DNA of 64,000 bases from Rhodobacteraceae bacterium MED-G08 (GCA_002457055.1 NTKT01000002.1:124001-188000); one strand, 5' to 3'; positions 10,512-20,119 are shown, numbered from the stretch's first letter. Notes: generated by a model not told the origin, from the letters alone. Numbers and translations: made by a program.

Positions 10512-11654
10512 TCATGTCATTCGAATAGAGCTCCTATGAATAACGTTCATCCGTTTTATAAGATCTAAAGTCTCCTGCTTTATTCGATAGCAAATTTGCT
10601 CGTCTTTCAAAGAAGAGAGTAAGTTAGGGTTAACTTTATCCTTACGAAACCAGCGCAAGTTTTCTATTAGTCGCCTACCCTCGTCAGTATATAAAGATGG
10701 CGGTTCAATATCATTAAGTATGGCCCAAAAGCCAGTCCAAAGCCTTGAAACAGACCAGGGGTTATACCCACCACCGCTCGTTAGAAGTAATTTAGGGGCC
10801 AAAAGGGCAAGCTTTGATAGAACTTTCCATAGACAATTGTTTGTCATTTCCAACCGAGACAGCGGATCATCTTTTAACATGTCTGCACCTCCTTGAACAA
10901 TCAAAGCTTCAGGTTTGAAATTTTCTATCGCGGGATAAAAAATGTATTCAAAGAGAGCTTCTAAATCAATATCCGTCGAACCTTTTGAAATGGGTGCATA
11001 TAAATTTTTATCAGGGAAATTTTCCTCTAATTTCCCTTGAAATGGCCATCGGTTTGCTTCATGTGCTGACACTAACATCACATCTGGGTCGTCAGAAAAG
11101 GCAGATGCTACACCATCACAAAAGTGTGCATCCAAATCCACGTAGGCAATACGGCGAAGGCCAAAGTCTCTGAATCTTTTAATGGCAAACACTAAATCAT
11201 TCAAATAACAGAATCCATTTGCTTTATTTGCTAGACCATGATGTAAGCCACCGCCCAAATTAAAGGCGCGACCATGTAAAAATGCAAATTCTGCCGCAAC
11301 CACTGACCCACCAACTGAGGTAGCTGGCCGCTTGTACATTCCTTTAAAAATAGGATTAGACGGTGTTCCCAAGTTATATTTGTTAGATTGATTTTTATCA
11401 ATTTCCTGCTTTTCATCAACTTCTATAAGGACATTAACATAATCGTTAGAATGGAATTTCTTAAGTAAACTTGGCTTAGCGATAGGCGCTGTTATAAATT
11501 TCGCCTCATCGTACCATGACATAGCTTTGATTAAATCGAGTGTAGCTCCCACCCTTGGTATATTTAAAGGATGTTTTTCTCCATAGTGCGTATTGCGATA
11601 TATATCTGAAGAAATTAGAAAAGATGTCATATAAAAATAATAGCGCTGTGGCAT
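10512..11654 (-). CDS. Histone deacetylase family protein (acetylpolyamine amidohydrolase/AcuC-like)
   Basis: Zinc hydrolase of the arginase/deacetylase fold; bacterial members remove acetyl groups from polyamines, acetyl-lysine or small molecules. Visible motifs: [20 protein letters not shown] (His-His charge relay), the metal site [12 protein letters not shown] (Asp and His ligands present; the usual HHGDG reads HFCDG), the third ligand in [15 protein letters not shown], and [16 protein letters not shown]. At 380 aa it is full length. The ATG at 11630 (MTSFLISSD) is an equally good start. The gene diverges from hisB. Substrate unknown; the altered second His/Gly of the motif argues for caution. 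Confidence 0.85.
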   Translation of the reverse strand: MPQRYYFYMTSFLISSDIYRNTHYGEKHPLNIPRVGATLDLIKAMSWYDEAKFITAPIAKPSLLKKFHSNDYVNVLIEVDEKQEIDKNQSNKYNLGTPSNPIFKGMYKRPATSVGGSVVAAEFAFLHGRAFNLGGGLHHGLANKANGFCYLNDLVFAIKRFRDFGLRRIAYVDLDAHFCDGVASAFSDDPDVMLVSAHEANRWPFQGKLEENFPDKNLYAPISKGSTDIDLEALFEYIFYPAIENFKPEALIVQGGADMLKDDPLSRLEMTNNCLWKVLSKLALLAPKLLLTSGGGYNPWSVSRLWTGFWAILNDIEPPSLYTDEGRRLIENLRWFRKDKVNPNLLSSLKDEQICYRIKQETLDLIKRMNVIHRSSIRMT

Positions 11655-11747
11655 GAAATAAACAGCATACTTTTAGAAATATTCTTAGGGTTTTCCAAGT
11701 TATCCAGCCGAGCTATAAGCACCGCATCTAGCATGAGGAAAAGACCG

Positions 11748-12335
11748 ATGCGCAAAAACAAAATTACACGCGAAACTAACGAAACTAAAGTCTCGGTCTC
11801 TATTAACCTTGATGGTACAGGCGAGTATTCTAACTATACAAATGTTGGCTTTTTTGATCATATGTTGGATCAGTTATCTCGTCACTCGCTAATAGACTTA
11901 AAAGTAAAAACGACAGGCGATACAGAAATTGACGACCATCACACCGTGGAAGATACCGGCATAGCACTCGGACAGGCGGTAAAAAATGCTTTGGGTAATA
12001 AACAAGGCATAGTTAGATATGGCTCGTGCCATTTACCAATGGATGATGCACAAATTCGAACTTCTTTGGACTTCTCTTCAAGGCCTTATTTTATCTGGAA
12101 TGTCAGTTTCTCAACAAATAAAATAGGAAATTTTGATGCAGAGCTAGTGCGTGAATTCTTTCAAGCTTTTTCAACACACGCTGGATTAACGTTGCATGTA
12201 GATATGGTACACGGAATAAACAGCCATCATATCGCAGAGGCGATATTCAAATCTGTAGCGAAAGCTTTACGACAAGCGATCGAAATTGATCCGAGAATGG
12301 CTAAAAGTTTACCGAGCACCAAGGGAACACTCTAG
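11748..12335 (+). CDS. hisB: Imidazoleglycerol-phosphate dehydratase
   Basis: Dehydrates imidazole glycerol phosphate to imidazole acetol phosphate in histidine synthesis. The two manganese-binding HH motifs of the family are present ([14 protein letters not shown] and [14 protein letters not shown]), with [12 protein letters not shown] early on. I prefer the ATG at 11748: the preceding GAGGAAAAG is a good ribosome-binding site at correct spacing, whereas the ATG at 11733 overlaps that site. The resulting 195 aa is the usual monofunctional length. hisH follows after 5 bp, so this opens a his operon. Confidence 0.96.
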   Translation: MRKNKITRETNETKVSVSINLDGTGEYSNYTNVGFFDHMLDQLSRHSLIDLKVKTTGDTEIDDHHTVEDTGIALGQAVKNALGNKQGIVRYGSCHLPMDDAQIRTSLDFSSRPYFIWNVSFSTNKIGNFDAELVREFFQAFSTHAGLTLHVDMVHGINSHHIAEAIFKSVAKALRQAIEIDPRMAKSLPSTKGTL

Positions 12336-12340
12336 AGATA

Positions 12341-12976
12341 ATGCTTACAGCGCTTATCGATTATGAGAGTGGCAATTTACACTCCGCTTTAAAGGCCTTC
12401 GAAAAAATTTCTAGTGAAAACTCGCTTGGATCCGTGACGGTCACAAACGACCCTGAAATTGTTAGTAATGCAGATAGATTAGTTTTGCCTGGCGATGGGG
12501 CTTTCCCAGCGTGCAAAGTCGCCCTCGAAAAATCAGAGGTCTTTGAGGCACTTAAACACGCCGTTTTAGCCAAAGGCAGACCATTTCTTGGGATTTGCGT
12601 CGGAATGCAATTAATGGCAAAAAAAGGTTTTGAATTTGAGCCAACTAATGGTCTTAATTGGATTAACGGCCAAGTAGAAAGAATACAATTAGATGATCCA
12701 AGTTTGAAAATACCTCACATGGGCTGGAACGAAATAGCCATCGATCACTACCACGCCATTCTGAAGGATATTAAAAATGGAGATCACTTTTACTTCGTGC
12801 ATTCCTACCAAATGAGAGTATTTAGTCACGAAGAACGACTTGCACACGTCGACTATGGCGGTGACATCACTGCTATTGTTGCCAAAGACAATATGGTCGG
12901 ATTACAATTTCATCCCGAAAAGAGTTCTCAATCTGGAATGAAACTTATAAAAAATTTTTTAGAATGGGCGCCTTAA
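12341..12976 (+). CDS. hisH: Imidazole glycerol phosphate synthase, glutaminase subunit
   Basis: Class I glutamine amidotransferase that supplies ammonia to HisF. The triad is visible: nucleophile Cys in FLGICVGMQLM, and His/Glu in GLQFHPEKSSQSG; the N-terminus has DYESGNLHSALKAFE. 211 aa, normal. It follows hisB by 5 bp. Its partner hisF is not adjacent: an antisense DUF2147 gene and hisA intervene, so hisH and hisF may be separately transcribed. Confidence 0.96.
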   Translation: MLTALIDYESGNLHSALKAFEKISSENSLGSVTVTNDPEIVSNADRLVLPGDGAFPACKVALEKSEVFEALKHAVLAKGRPFLGICVGMQLMAKKGFEFEPTNGLNWINGQVERIQLDDPSLKIPHMGWNEIAIDHYHAILKDIKNGDHFYFVHSYQMRVFSHEERLAHVDYGGDITAIVAKDNMVGLQFHPEKSSQSGMKLIKNFLEWAP

Positions 12977-12989
12977 ACCGTTGAAAATA

Positions 12990-13385
12990 TTAATCTATCC
13001 TCGTCCAAGTGCCACCATCACGACATAAAATTAAAACACACCCTGAAATTTTTAGCTGGTCATTTCCCTCTAGAACCATTTTAGAACTATAAACTTTGTC
13101 TCGATCAGGGCTCCATATTTTCCCTCCACCGTATTTGCCATCACCTTTGTTTTTCATAGCCCATATAATTTGCTTACCGATATTTTCTGATTTGTATGAT
13201 GCTCCAGTGGAGTCGAATGACTTTATAAGAGTGCCACAAATTTCTCCTTCACATTCCGCTACTTTGATGTGGCCAAAATTTCCATTATCATCTGGAGTTG
13301 TTTTCCAGACACCAAGTACCGGATCCGCCACCGCCGCGCCAGACAGCAAGCTCAAGGTAGCTGCTATTTTTAAAATATTCTTCAT
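12990..13385 (-). CDS. DUF2147 family secreted protein
   Basis: 131-aa protein with a cleavable Sec signal ([20 protein letters not shown], predicted cut after AVA). The mature domain begins [25 protein letters not shown] and has [37 protein letters not shown] and a C-terminal GTWTR, the DUF2147 pattern, a small periplasmic beta-rich domain of unknown function. A strong GGGAGG ribosome-binding site precedes the ATG. It is embedded antisense in the his cluster, stop to stop 13 bp from hisH. Four cysteines could form disulfides (inference). Function not known. Confidence 0.85.
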   Translation of the reverse strand: MKNILKIAATLSLLSGAAVADPVLGVWKTTPDDNGNFGHIKVAECEGEICGTLIKSFDSTGASYKSENIGKQIIWAMKNKGDGKYGGGKIWSPDRDKVYSSKMVLEGNDQLKISGCVLILCRDGGTWTRID

Positions 13386-13511
13386 TGGAACCTCCCTTAT
13401 TTACCACACTCTGCAACCAAACTTGATTTAGAGCAAGCCCCTGCGGAGATGAAGTTGCATTATTTTATGAAGCATGCTTTACGGATTTTCAAAACTGCAG
13501 GTTCGCGAAAA

Positions 13512-14228
13512 ATGATATTATATCCAGCAATTGATTTAAAAGACGGTAATGCGGTCAGGTTGTTTAGAGGCGATATGAACAAATCGACTGTTTTTAATAA
13601 AAATCCAAGTAAACAGGCTCTTGAATTCGAGCAGGCCGGTTGCCAGTGGCTACACCTAGTAGACTTAAATGGAGCTTTTGCTGGTGAACCTGTTAATTCA
13701 GGAGCCGTTGAAGAAATCTTGTCTCAGGTAAATATTCCTGCGCAGCTTGGAGGAGGAATTCGCAGTCTTAAGACAATAGAAAATTGGCTATTGAAGGGTT
13801 TAGCAAGAGTCATTCTTGGAACGGTAGCAGTCGAAAACCCCCTACTGGTAAAAGAAGCAGCAAAGGAGTTTCCCGGGAAAATAGCAGTTGGTGTAGATGC
13901 AAGAGATGGGATAGTAGCAACTGAGGGCTGGGCAAAATCCACAAATATTAGCGCCACAGAACTGGCAAAATCCTTTGAAGATGCTGGTGTTTGTTCGATA
14001 ATTTATACAGACATCAATAGAGATGGAGCAATGCAAGGACCAAATGTGCAGGCTACTGCAGAGTTAGCTAATGAGGTATCAATCCCCATAATTGCATCAG
14101 GAGGTGTCTCAAAAATGGATGATATAATTGCATTGAAAAGTTGCGGAGCAGAACTTAACGGAGTAATTTCTGGACGAGCCTTGTATGATGGAGCGATTGA
14201 TTTGAAAAAAGCCTTGGAAATTCTTTAA
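13512..14228 (+). CDS. hisA: ProFAR isomerase (HisA)
   Basis: TIM-barrel isomerase of histidine synthesis (ProFAR to PRFAR). [12 protein letters not shown] gives catalytic Asp8, and [17 protein letters not shown] gives the second catalytic Asp; the phosphate-binding glycines are in QLGGGIRS and IASGGVSK. I start it at the ATG at 13512, because the open frame upstream to 13449 encodes a non-family 21-residue extension. 238 aa. The stop codon overlaps the hisF start (TAATG), so the two are translationally coupled. Confidence 0.96.
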   Translation: MILYPAIDLKDGNAVRLFRGDMNKSTVFNKNPSKQALEFEQAGCQWLHLVDLNGAFAGEPVNSGAVEEILSQVNIPAQLGGGIRSLKTIENWLLKGLARVILGTVAVENPLLVKEAAKEFPGKIAVGVDARDGIVATEGWAKSTNISATELAKSFEDAGVCSIIYTDINRDGAMQGPNVQATAELANEVSIPIIASGGVSKMDDIIALKSCGAELNGVISGRALYDGAIDLKKALEIL

Positions 14229-14986
14229 TGCTTAAAATTCGCATTATCCCGTGCCTCGACGTAGCTGATGGCAGGGTCGTTAAAGGAGTAAATTTTGTTA
14301 ATCTAAAAGATGCAGGCGACCCGGTAGAAGCAGCCTATCGCTACGACCAAGCTGGAGCAGATGAAATATGTTTCTTGGACATAAACGCAACATACAAAAA
14401 CAGAAATACAACCTATGATATGGTTAGAAAAACAGCAGAAAAATGTTTTATTCCTTTGACGGTTGGGGGTGGGGTAAGAACTGTCGAGGACGTAAGAAAG
14501 CTTCTACTTGCGGGCGCTGATAAAGTTTCCTTTAATTCAGCTGCAGTTGCTAACCCAGAAATTATAACCGCAGCAGCTAATCAATTTGGCAGTCAATGTA
14601 TTGTTTGCGCAATAGACGCAAAAACTGTCGATTCTCAAAAATGGGAATTATTTACTCATGGCGGACGACAAGAAACTGGCATTGATGCTATTGAGTTTGC
14701 GAAAAAAATTGCCGATATGGGGGCTGGAGAAATTTTGCTTACTTCGATGGATAAAGATGGCACAAAATCGGGCTTTAACTTAGAGTTAACAAAAAAAATC
14801 TCTTCTGCTGTAAATATACCCGTCATCGCATCTGGAGGGGTTGGAAATCTTTCACATCTAGTCGACGGAATAAAATTAGGAGGTGCATCAGCTGTTCTTG
14901 CTGCATCTATTTTCCATTTTGGAGAATATACAATCGAAGAAGCTAAGAAGTATTTAAAATCAGCAGGGATTCCCGTAAGGATTTAA
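14228..14986 (+). CDS. hisF: Imidazole glycerol phosphate synthase, cyclase subunit
   Basis: TIM-barrel cyclase that uses ammonia from HisH to form imidazole glycerol phosphate and AICAR. Catalytic Asp residues are visible in [14 protein letters not shown] and VCAIDAKTV; phosphate loops are in [12 protein letters not shown] and [13 protein letters not shown]. 252 aa, full length. Coupled to hisA through TAATG and followed by hisE after 3 bp. Confidence 0.97.
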   Translation: MLKIRIIPCLDVADGRVVKGVNFVNLKDAGDPVEAAYRYDQAGADEICFLDINATYKNRNTTYDMVRKTAEKCFIPLTVGGGVRTVEDVRKLLLAGADKVSFNSAAVANPEIITAAANQFGSQCIVCAIDAKTVDSQKWELFTHGGRQETGIDAIEFAKKIADMGAGEILLTSMDKDGTKSGFNLELTKKISSAVNIPVIASGGVGNLSHLVDGIKLGGASAVLAASIFHFGEYTIEEAKKYLKSAGIPVRI

Positions 14987-14989
14987 ATT

Positions 14990-15304
14990 ATGAAAATTGA
15001 TGATTTATTTCAAGTTGTTGAGGATCGAGCAAAAAGCGATCCAGAGTTAAGCTGGACTGCTCAACTTCTATCAAAAGGCTCAGACAAATGTGCTGAAAAA
15101 TTTGGGGAAGAAGCAATCGAAATTATAATTGAAGCAGCAAAAAAAAACAAAGCTGGACTGATACGCGAAGCAGCAGACTTATTATACCACTTTGTGGTAA
15201 TGCTTCATTCAAATGGGGTAAAACTTAGTGATATAACGGACGAGTTGGAGAGCCGTAAATCTAAATCTGGAATTAAGGAAAAAAAATCTCGCATCGCACA
15301 ATAA
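14990..15304 (+). CDS. hisE: Phosphoribosyl-ATP pyrophosphatase
   Basis: Hydrolyses phosphoribosyl-ATP to phosphoribosyl-AMP, the second step of histidine synthesis. The 104-aa all-helical protein shows the MazG-like metal motif KFGEEAIEIIIEAAKKN and EAADLLYHFVVMLHSNG. It is the last gene of the hisA-F-E transcript, ending 14 bp before the convergent FAH-family gene. Confidence 0.95.
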   Translation: MKIDDLFQVVEDRAKSDPELSWTAQLLSKGSDKCAEKFGEEAIEIIIEAAKKNKAGLIREAADLLYHFVVMLHSNGVKLSDITDELESRKSKSGIKEKKSRIAQ

Positions 15305-15318
15305 GTATATTGGTCTGG

Positions 15319-16161
15319 TCAAATATAATTTCTTAAACTACCTATCTCACTTACGTGAATTTCCAGATCGTCTCCTGATTTAAGATAGCGTTTAGGATTA
15401 AAACTAGCCCCTGTTCCATCTGGGGAGCCCGTGGCTATGACATCTCCAGGATTCAAAGTCATTATACTAGAAATATAAGAAATTTGTTCATTTATACTAA
15501 AAATCATATCCTTACTAGAAGCCTTTTGCACAACTTCTCCGTTCAAACGCACTGTCAATTCTAAATCGCTAGGACGGACTAAATCTTCTAAGGGCGTTAT
15601 CCATGGCCCCCACGATCCCGAGCCAGAAAAGTTTTTGCCGGCATATATTGAATGCGATTGCCAGTCCCGTACAGAGCCATCGTTGAAGGCTGAAAAACCA
15701 AATATATATTCATGTGCATTAGCTGGTGGAATGTTTCTCGCCTGCTTTCTAATCACTACTGCTATTTCACCTTCATAATCAAAGCTATTGGAAGCATCCC
15801 CAACGGGACTTTCTAGGAAATCAAGATGTGCCAGCATTGCCTCACGATTTTTACCGAATAGAATTATATTGTTTGGATCGCGCACACTTTGTCCATCGAT
15901 GGGGTATGGCTTACGATAATTCATTCCCACACATATAATTTTAGTTGGATTAATAAGTGGGGGTAAAAACTGTATATTACTATGCTTTAATTTTGAAGTT
16001 CCCAGTGCATTTTCATACATTAATGAAAGAGAATCTTTCTCAAGAACATCTCTTAAGCTATTATATTCAAATATAAATTCATCTGTAACTGATTGTGCAT
16101 ACCCGTCAGAAAATATTCCATATGTTTCTTTTTCAGAGGTTATAAAAGATCCAACATTCAC
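15319..16161 (-). CDS. Fumarylacetoacetate hydrolase family protein
   Basis: 280-aa FAH-fold metalloenzyme. Family members hydrolyse C-C bonds of acylpyruvates, decarboxylate or isomerise 2-hydroxy-dienoates, or act as oxaloacetate decarboxylases. The core motifs are IICVGMNYRKP, FGKNREAMLAH, the metal site DYEGEIAVVI, FGFSAFNDGSVRDWQ (Asp), KNFSGSGSWGPWI and GDVIATGSPDGTG. The start is GTG, overlapping the upstream dehydrogenase stop by 4 nt (GTGA), so it is translationally coupled and is the last gene of the six-gene minus-strand operon. It would process a keto-acid intermediate of that pathway; the substrate cannot be read from sequence. Confidence 0.88.
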   Translation of the reverse strand: MNVGSFITSEKETYGIFSDGYAQSVTDEFIFEYNSLRDVLEKDSLSLMYENALGTSKLKHSNIQFLPPLINPTKIICVGMNYRKPYPIDGQSVRDPNNIILFGKNREAMLAHLDFLESPVGDASNSFDYEGEIAVVIRKQARNIPPANAHEYIFGFSAFNDGSVRDWQSHSIYAGKNFSGSGSWGPWITPLEDLVRPSDLELTVRLNGEVVQKASSKDMIFSINEQISYISSIMTLNPGDVIATGSPDGTGASFNPKRYLKSGDDLEIHVSEIGSLRNYI

Positions 16162-17096
16162 TTTATTATTTCCTTAAATTGGGTTTCCCTGTTGAGAACC
16201 AAAGCAGTTAAAGTTGAATTGATGGGTGTGGAAACTCCAACTTCAATTCCAAGATTAGGTACTATTCCATTGATAAACATAATTTCTGACCTTTTCTTTA
16301 CCAGATGATCCAAAAACATAGATGGACGAGCATTGCGCAGATTCTCTCCAAATTTGGAAACATATTGAACTGGGTCGTTGAAACTGAAATTAATCTTTTT
16401 TGCGGTTCCAATCTTATAAGCTTCATCCATGGCTCCCAAGGCCACTGGCCAAGCAAGAGGATCATCCATCAGTTCACCAACTGTCTTTTCGAAAACCGTA
16501 CAAGGAGCACTGAACGTAACATTGCATAAAAATTTCTCCCAAATTAGTTTTTGTATGTCCTCATAGGCCTGCACAGTGAAACCGGCTTTTTCCCAGTGGC
16601 CAGTTAGGTCTTTAAGCCTATCTGTAATTTTACCATTAAGTTCACCTAGTCGTATGAGGTTCATAGCATTGTGATGGACATGCCCCGGACTTTTGACTGA
16701 TGCTCCAAAGCCATCAGCCACTCCTAGAACAATATGATTATAACTAATGTGTTTTTCTATTTCTTTGTCTGCACCTAAACCATTCTGAATGGTAACCACA
16801 GTAGCATTTGGCCCCAATAATGGAGATATCTTCTTAGCCGCAGACTCAACACCAGATGCCTTCGTGGCAATTATATAAAGATCACAATCTTTATGTGCCT
16901 CAAAAACTGAGGAGCTTTTTATATTTTTGATTGTATAGGTTCCGCTTGGGCTTTCAATTGAAAGTCCTTTTTTATTGATCGCATCAATATGCTCGACCCA
17001 GGGGTCATATGCAATCACTTCATAGCCAGCCGCCGCGAATAAAGCTGCATATATTGACCCCATTGCGCCTAATCCAATAATAGTGATTTTCATCAT
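16158..17096 (-). CDS. Ketopantoate reductase family (PanE/ApbA-like) dehydrogenase
   Basis: 312-aa NAD(P)-dependent 2-hydroxyacid/2-ketoacid oxidoreductase. The Rossmann motif IGLGAMGSIYAALF is at the N-terminus, then YIIATKASGVE, and IQNGLGADKEIEK; the C-terminal helical domain has KLIWEKFLCNVTFSAPCTVFEKTVGEL (candidate catalytic Lys and Asn) and MFLDHLVKKRSEIMFINGIV, as in PanE. True pantothenate PanE is possible, but the operon position between an MttB-family methyltransferase and a FAH hydrolase suggests a catabolic keto-acid reductase. Two ATGs open the frame; the second (17093) is better spaced from AGGG. Confidence 0.87.
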   Translation of the reverse strand: MMKITIIGLGAMGSIYAALFAAAGYEVIAYDPWVEHIDAINKKGLSIESPSGTYTIKNIKSSSVFEAHKDCDLYIIATKASGVESAAKKISPLLGPNATVVTIQNGLGADKEIEKHISYNHIVLGVADGFGASVKSPGHVHHNAMNLIRLGELNGKITDRLKDLTGHWEKAGFTVQAYEDIQKLIWEKFLCNVTFSAPCTVFEKTVGELMDDPLAWPVALGAMDEAYKIGTAKKINFSFNDPVQYVSKFGENLRNARPSMFLDHLVKKRSEIMFINGIVPNLGIEVGVSTPINSTLTALVLNRETQFKEIIK

Positions 17097-17105
17097 ATTC
17101 CCTGC

Positions 17106-18605
17106 CTAAATTCTGATCTTTATGTCGAATAGTTTTCGAATTTGCGTATCACAATCTTTTGGAATGTAGTTAGGCTTATGTTCCTGTAATATAGCTTCAA
17201 CTTTTGTTTTTGCATTTGAATTTATACTTGGCTTACCATTAGCCACCCAACTATCATAAGGCTGTCTGTCAGCAACTTCTGGATATACAAAATCTGTGCT
17301 CATTCTATTAAAAGTCGCAGATTGACCAAGAAAATGACCATCGCCCTCTACTACTTTTTTAATTGATTCAACTGAGCAGGTCTCTTCATTTACTTCAATC
17401 TGTTTCCCAGTACTGAGGATTGCACCCAACATTTCGTTATCTATTACATAAGCCTCAAGTGAAGTTGCCATTAAACCCGCTTGGGTGCCCGCAGCTTGGG
17501 TAATAAGATTAGCGCCAGTTTGCACAGCTAGAGTTAAATTGATAGCTTTCTCATAACCAGCTTGATTATCAGGAAGCTTACTATCAGTAGCGCCAGAGAT
17601 TGTAGAATTAGGGAAATTATAATATTGAGCAAGTTGAACTGCAGCTGCGGTCAATAAAGATTGCTCCCCACTTCCTCCAGCCATTCCTCCAGTTCTCAAA
17701 TCTGTAACCATTGGGCGAGCGCCATAAATAGCATTTACATCTTTATTTGCTAACCAGGCTAGCACCATACCTGCTAACGTTTCGGCATTTGTTTGAACCA
17801 AACAGCCAGCTATCGTTACTGGACTCGAAGCACCCATTTGGCCAAATGTATTTACCATAACTGGAAATCCAAACCTTGATGCTTCAATTAAAACTTCACA
17901 TGACTCAGTATCAAATCTGAGTGGTGGAACAACATGATTCACATTAAGAGACATGAAAGGTTTATCGAAAAAGTTTTTATCAGAGCCAGCAATAATTGAA
18001 CATAACTGGTGGACTGTTTTGACATTGCTTACAGCACTGATACTACTAATTACATGTTTCGATGTTCCAACTAATGAGGCGTAAGCAGTATTAATGTCCA
18101 ACATTATACTGGTTGACATATCATTTGCCACCATCGGTCGGGCAAAAAAATGAATATTATCTAGTTTGTCAACCAAACGAGATGCATCATATAAATCACC
18201 TAAGAGTGATTGCCGGAAGGTGTGCGTCGACATATCAGCTATCATCGGTGCTGCTCCGCCTGTACCGGTGTGAACCTTATATCCAGATAAATCTAAATTT
18301 TGATCATTACCGCGAGCGTGCAAAATAAAATTTTTTCTCAGCTTTAAAATTGCTTCATTTACTAATTTAGGAGGAAAGGTAAGTCTGCCGCTGTCAGTAA
18401 CTTTTCCACCATTATCACGAATAAGTCTAATAGCTTCTTCCGGGGCATCGCTTAAACCGATAGTTTCCAGAATTTGCAAAGTTGCATCATGAATTGAGTA
18501 CAACTGCTCATCAGAAAAAAATTTTATCCGACCAGTGTTCGGACTTATTCTATTTGACAACGGGGTAACTCTTTTTTGCTGTCTCCTGCGCGATCGATTA
18601 GACAA
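17106..18605 (-). CDS. Trimethylamine methyltransferase (MttB) superfamily protein, non-pyrrolysine
   Basis: 499-aa member of the MttB family (PF06253-type TIM barrel). Archaeal MttB carries pyrrolysine and demethylates trimethylamine to a corrinoid protein; non-Pyl homologues such as MtgB act on glycine betaine or other quaternary amines. Visible: IKFFSDEQLYSIHDATLQILETIGL at the N-terminus, a glycine-rich HTGTGGAAPMIAD, and TDLRTGGMAGGSGEQSLL later. The frame is open throughout with no in-frame amber. The start is TTG with a GGG-containing site 8 nt upstream. It follows dmdA by 73 bp. No corrinoid protein gene is nearby, so methyl acceptor and substrate are unknown. Confidence 0.88.
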   Translation of the reverse strand: MSNRSRRRQQKRVTPLSNRISPNTGRIKFFSDEQLYSIHDATLQILETIGLSDAPEEAIRLIRDNGGKVTDSGRLTFPPKLVNEAILKLRKNFILHARGNDQNLDLSGYKVHTGTGGAAPMIADMSTHTFRQSLLGDLYDASRLVDKLDNIHFFARPMVANDMSTSIMLDINTAYASLVGTSKHVISSISAVSNVKTVHQLCSIIAGSDKNFFDKPFMSLNVNHVVPPLRFDTESCEVLIEASRFGFPVMVNTFGQMGASSPVTIAGCLVQTNAETLAGMVLAWLANKDVNAIYGARPMVTDLRTGGMAGGSGEQSLLTAAAVQLAQYYNFPNSTISGATDSKLPDNQAGYEKAINLTLAVQTGANLITQAAGTQAGLMATSLEAYVIDNEMLGAILSTGKQIEVNEETCSVESIKKVVEGDGHFLGQSATFNRMSTDFVYPEVADRQPYDSWVANGKPSINSNAKTKVEAILQEHKPNYIPKDCDTQIRKLFDIKIRI

Positions 18606-18677
18606 ATAAACACCCTTTTTTGTGAACTAGTTTTCACCTAGATCCTATTTCTTAGAGTTTGAATTTACACAATGACA

Positions 18678-19784
18678 TCAAAGAGGGAAATCTTTAATCA
18701 TACCAATCATCTCAGTCCCATCCTGAACTTTAATTTTAACATTCTGGCCTATGTCCCAGTAGTCTTTGTCTACCATGCCCTGCGCTACATTTGCTTTTAG
18801 GCGTGGCGACCAAATTGCTGAAGTAACGTTACCAACCACTTTACCATCTACAAAAACAGGCCACGGTTCGGAGCAGCTTGAACAAGGGATTTTGCCGAAG
18901 ACAAACCCCCGAATAATCTTTTGCACACCGTTGGCACGGATTTCCAGCAATTTACTTTTTCCAATAAACTGTGTCGGTCCATCTAAGTCACAGAATTTTT
19001 CAAAACCAATCTCAAATGGATTATTTGCAAGTGTCATTTCATTGCCATAAGAAAAAAGGCCCCCCTCAATTCGCTCGATTAAATTAGGACACCCTGGCGC
19101 TATTTGATATGACTGACCAACATCCCAAATTACATCCCACAAAAAATTTGCAAAATCTTTGCCCTTTAAATAAATTTCAAAGCCACCCTGACGCGAATAA
19201 CCGGAACGAGCAATTAACTGTTTGGATCCATTAAAATCTATCCAACCAAACTTAAAAAACTTAATCTCTTTTATATGAGAACCAAAAATCTCAGATAATA
19301 AATTTTCAGCTTTTGGACCTTGAACAGCCAGAGGGTATACATCTGGCTCACTAATTTTAACATCGAACTTACTACCTATGGCTAGGCCCTTCGCATACAA
19401 AAGTACATCGCTATCAGCAATTGATAGCCAAAATTTATCTTTTGAAAGCTTTAATAATACTGGATCATTTATTAATCCTGCATTCTCATCAATTAATGGA
19501 ATATATAAGCAGTCACCAATCGAAGCCCTTGCAATATTTCTAGGCGTCATTAGTTGTACCAACTTTTGAGCATCTGGACCTTCAATTTCTACTTGGCGCT
19601 GGCAAGATACATCCCAAATTTGAACATGCTCCCTTAAATGCCAGTAATCTTCTTCAACAGATGATTTAAACGCTTTTGGCAGAAGCATATGGTTTACAAT
19701 GGAGAAGCCAGAAACGCCCAACTTTTCCACCCGGTTAGTATAAGGTGTTCTTCGAAGCCTAATCGACATGTTAAGACCGTTCAT
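18678..19784 (-). CDS. dmdA: Dimethylsulfoniopropionate demethylase (DmdA family)
   Basis: DmdA transfers a methyl group from DMSP to tetrahydrofolate, giving methylmercaptopropionate. This 368-aa GcvT-fold protein shows DmdA-type rather than glycine-cleavage sequence: LRRTPYTNRVE, NHMLLPKAF, HVQIWDVSCQRQVE, LMTPRNI, LYIPLIDENAG, YPLAVQGPKAENLLSEIFG, ARSGYSRQGGFEIYL, GCPNLIERIEGGLFSYGNEMT and GMVDKDYWDIGQ. The ATG at 19784 overlaps the stop of the HIUase-like gene as TAATG, so I prefer it over upstream 19799; 19769 is a third option. Operon neighbours are a HIUase-like protein upstream and an MttB-family methyltransferase downstream. A paralogue acting on another methyl donor is possible. Confidence 0.88.
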   Translation of the reverse strand: MNGLNMSIRLRRTPYTNRVEKLGVSGFSIVNHMLLPKAFKSSVEEDYWHLREHVQIWDVSCQRQVEIEGPDAQKLVQLMTPRNIARASIGDCLYIPLIDENAGLINDPVLLKLSKDKFWLSIADSDVLLYAKGLAIGSKFDVKISEPDVYPLAVQGPKAENLLSEIFGSHIKEIKFFKFGWIDFNGSKQLIARSGYSRQGGFEIYLKGKDFANFLWDVIWDVGQSYQIAPGCPNLIERIEGGLFSYGNEMTLANNPFEIGFEKFCDLDGPTQFIGKSKLLEIRANGVQKIIRGFVFGKIPCSSCSEPWPVFVDGKVVGNVTSAIWSPRLKANVAQGMVDKDYWDIGQNVKIKVQDGTEMIGMIKDFPL

Positions 19785-20119
19785 TAACTCGAGATCCATG
19801 TCGAATAAGAATGGGGATTAATTATAACAGGGAGGTGATAAGATCTTTCTTCTTGAAATACTGAAAACCTCAGAGCTATTTCAGCAATTCCCCCAGTTAT
19901 TTCTTTTAATTTCCAATATTCTGTAAGCGAAAACACTAACTCACACGCCATTGAAGAATAAATATCTTCTGATCTTATTTCTAACGATAACCGTCCACCA
20001 CCATCCGTCTTACCACTTACCAAAAGCTTTTGAGACTTCAATTCAACAAGCCTAACCGGGATGTTCATGGCATGGGTTCCATCGGTACCATTTAGTATAT
20101 GCGATGTAATACTAACCAT
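19784..20119 (-). CDS. Transthyretin-like / 5-hydroxyisourate hydrolase family protein, divergent
   Basis: 111-aa protein with the HIUase/TTR fold. HIUase hydrolyses 5-hydroxyisourate in urate breakdown. The catalytic set is partly kept: H7 in SHILNG, R43 in DGGGRL and H95 in SYHLPVIINPHSYST. The C-terminal signature tetrapeptide, normally YRGS, reads WISS, so only the last Ser remains. No urate-pathway gene is near. It is coupled at both ends: its ATG overlaps the TPP-enzyme stop (TAATG) and its stop overlaps the dmdA start. A repurposed hydrolase for an intermediate of this operon is as likely as HIUase activity (inference). Confidence 0.8.
   Translation of the reverse strand: MVSITSHILNGTDGTHAMNIPVRLVELKSQKLLVSGKTDGGGRLSLEIRSEDIYSSMACELVFSLTEYWKLKEITGGIAEIALRFSVFQEERSYHLPVIINPHSYSTWISS

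Noticed and set aside
13449-13511. N-terminal extension of HisA
   Set aside because: The extra 21 residues are not HisA-like; [12 protein letters not shown] at 13512 is the family start.
17106-18605. Pyrrolysine-containing MttB
   Set aside because: The frame is open for 499 aa with no in-frame amber codon, and no pylS or tRNA-Pyl was seen.
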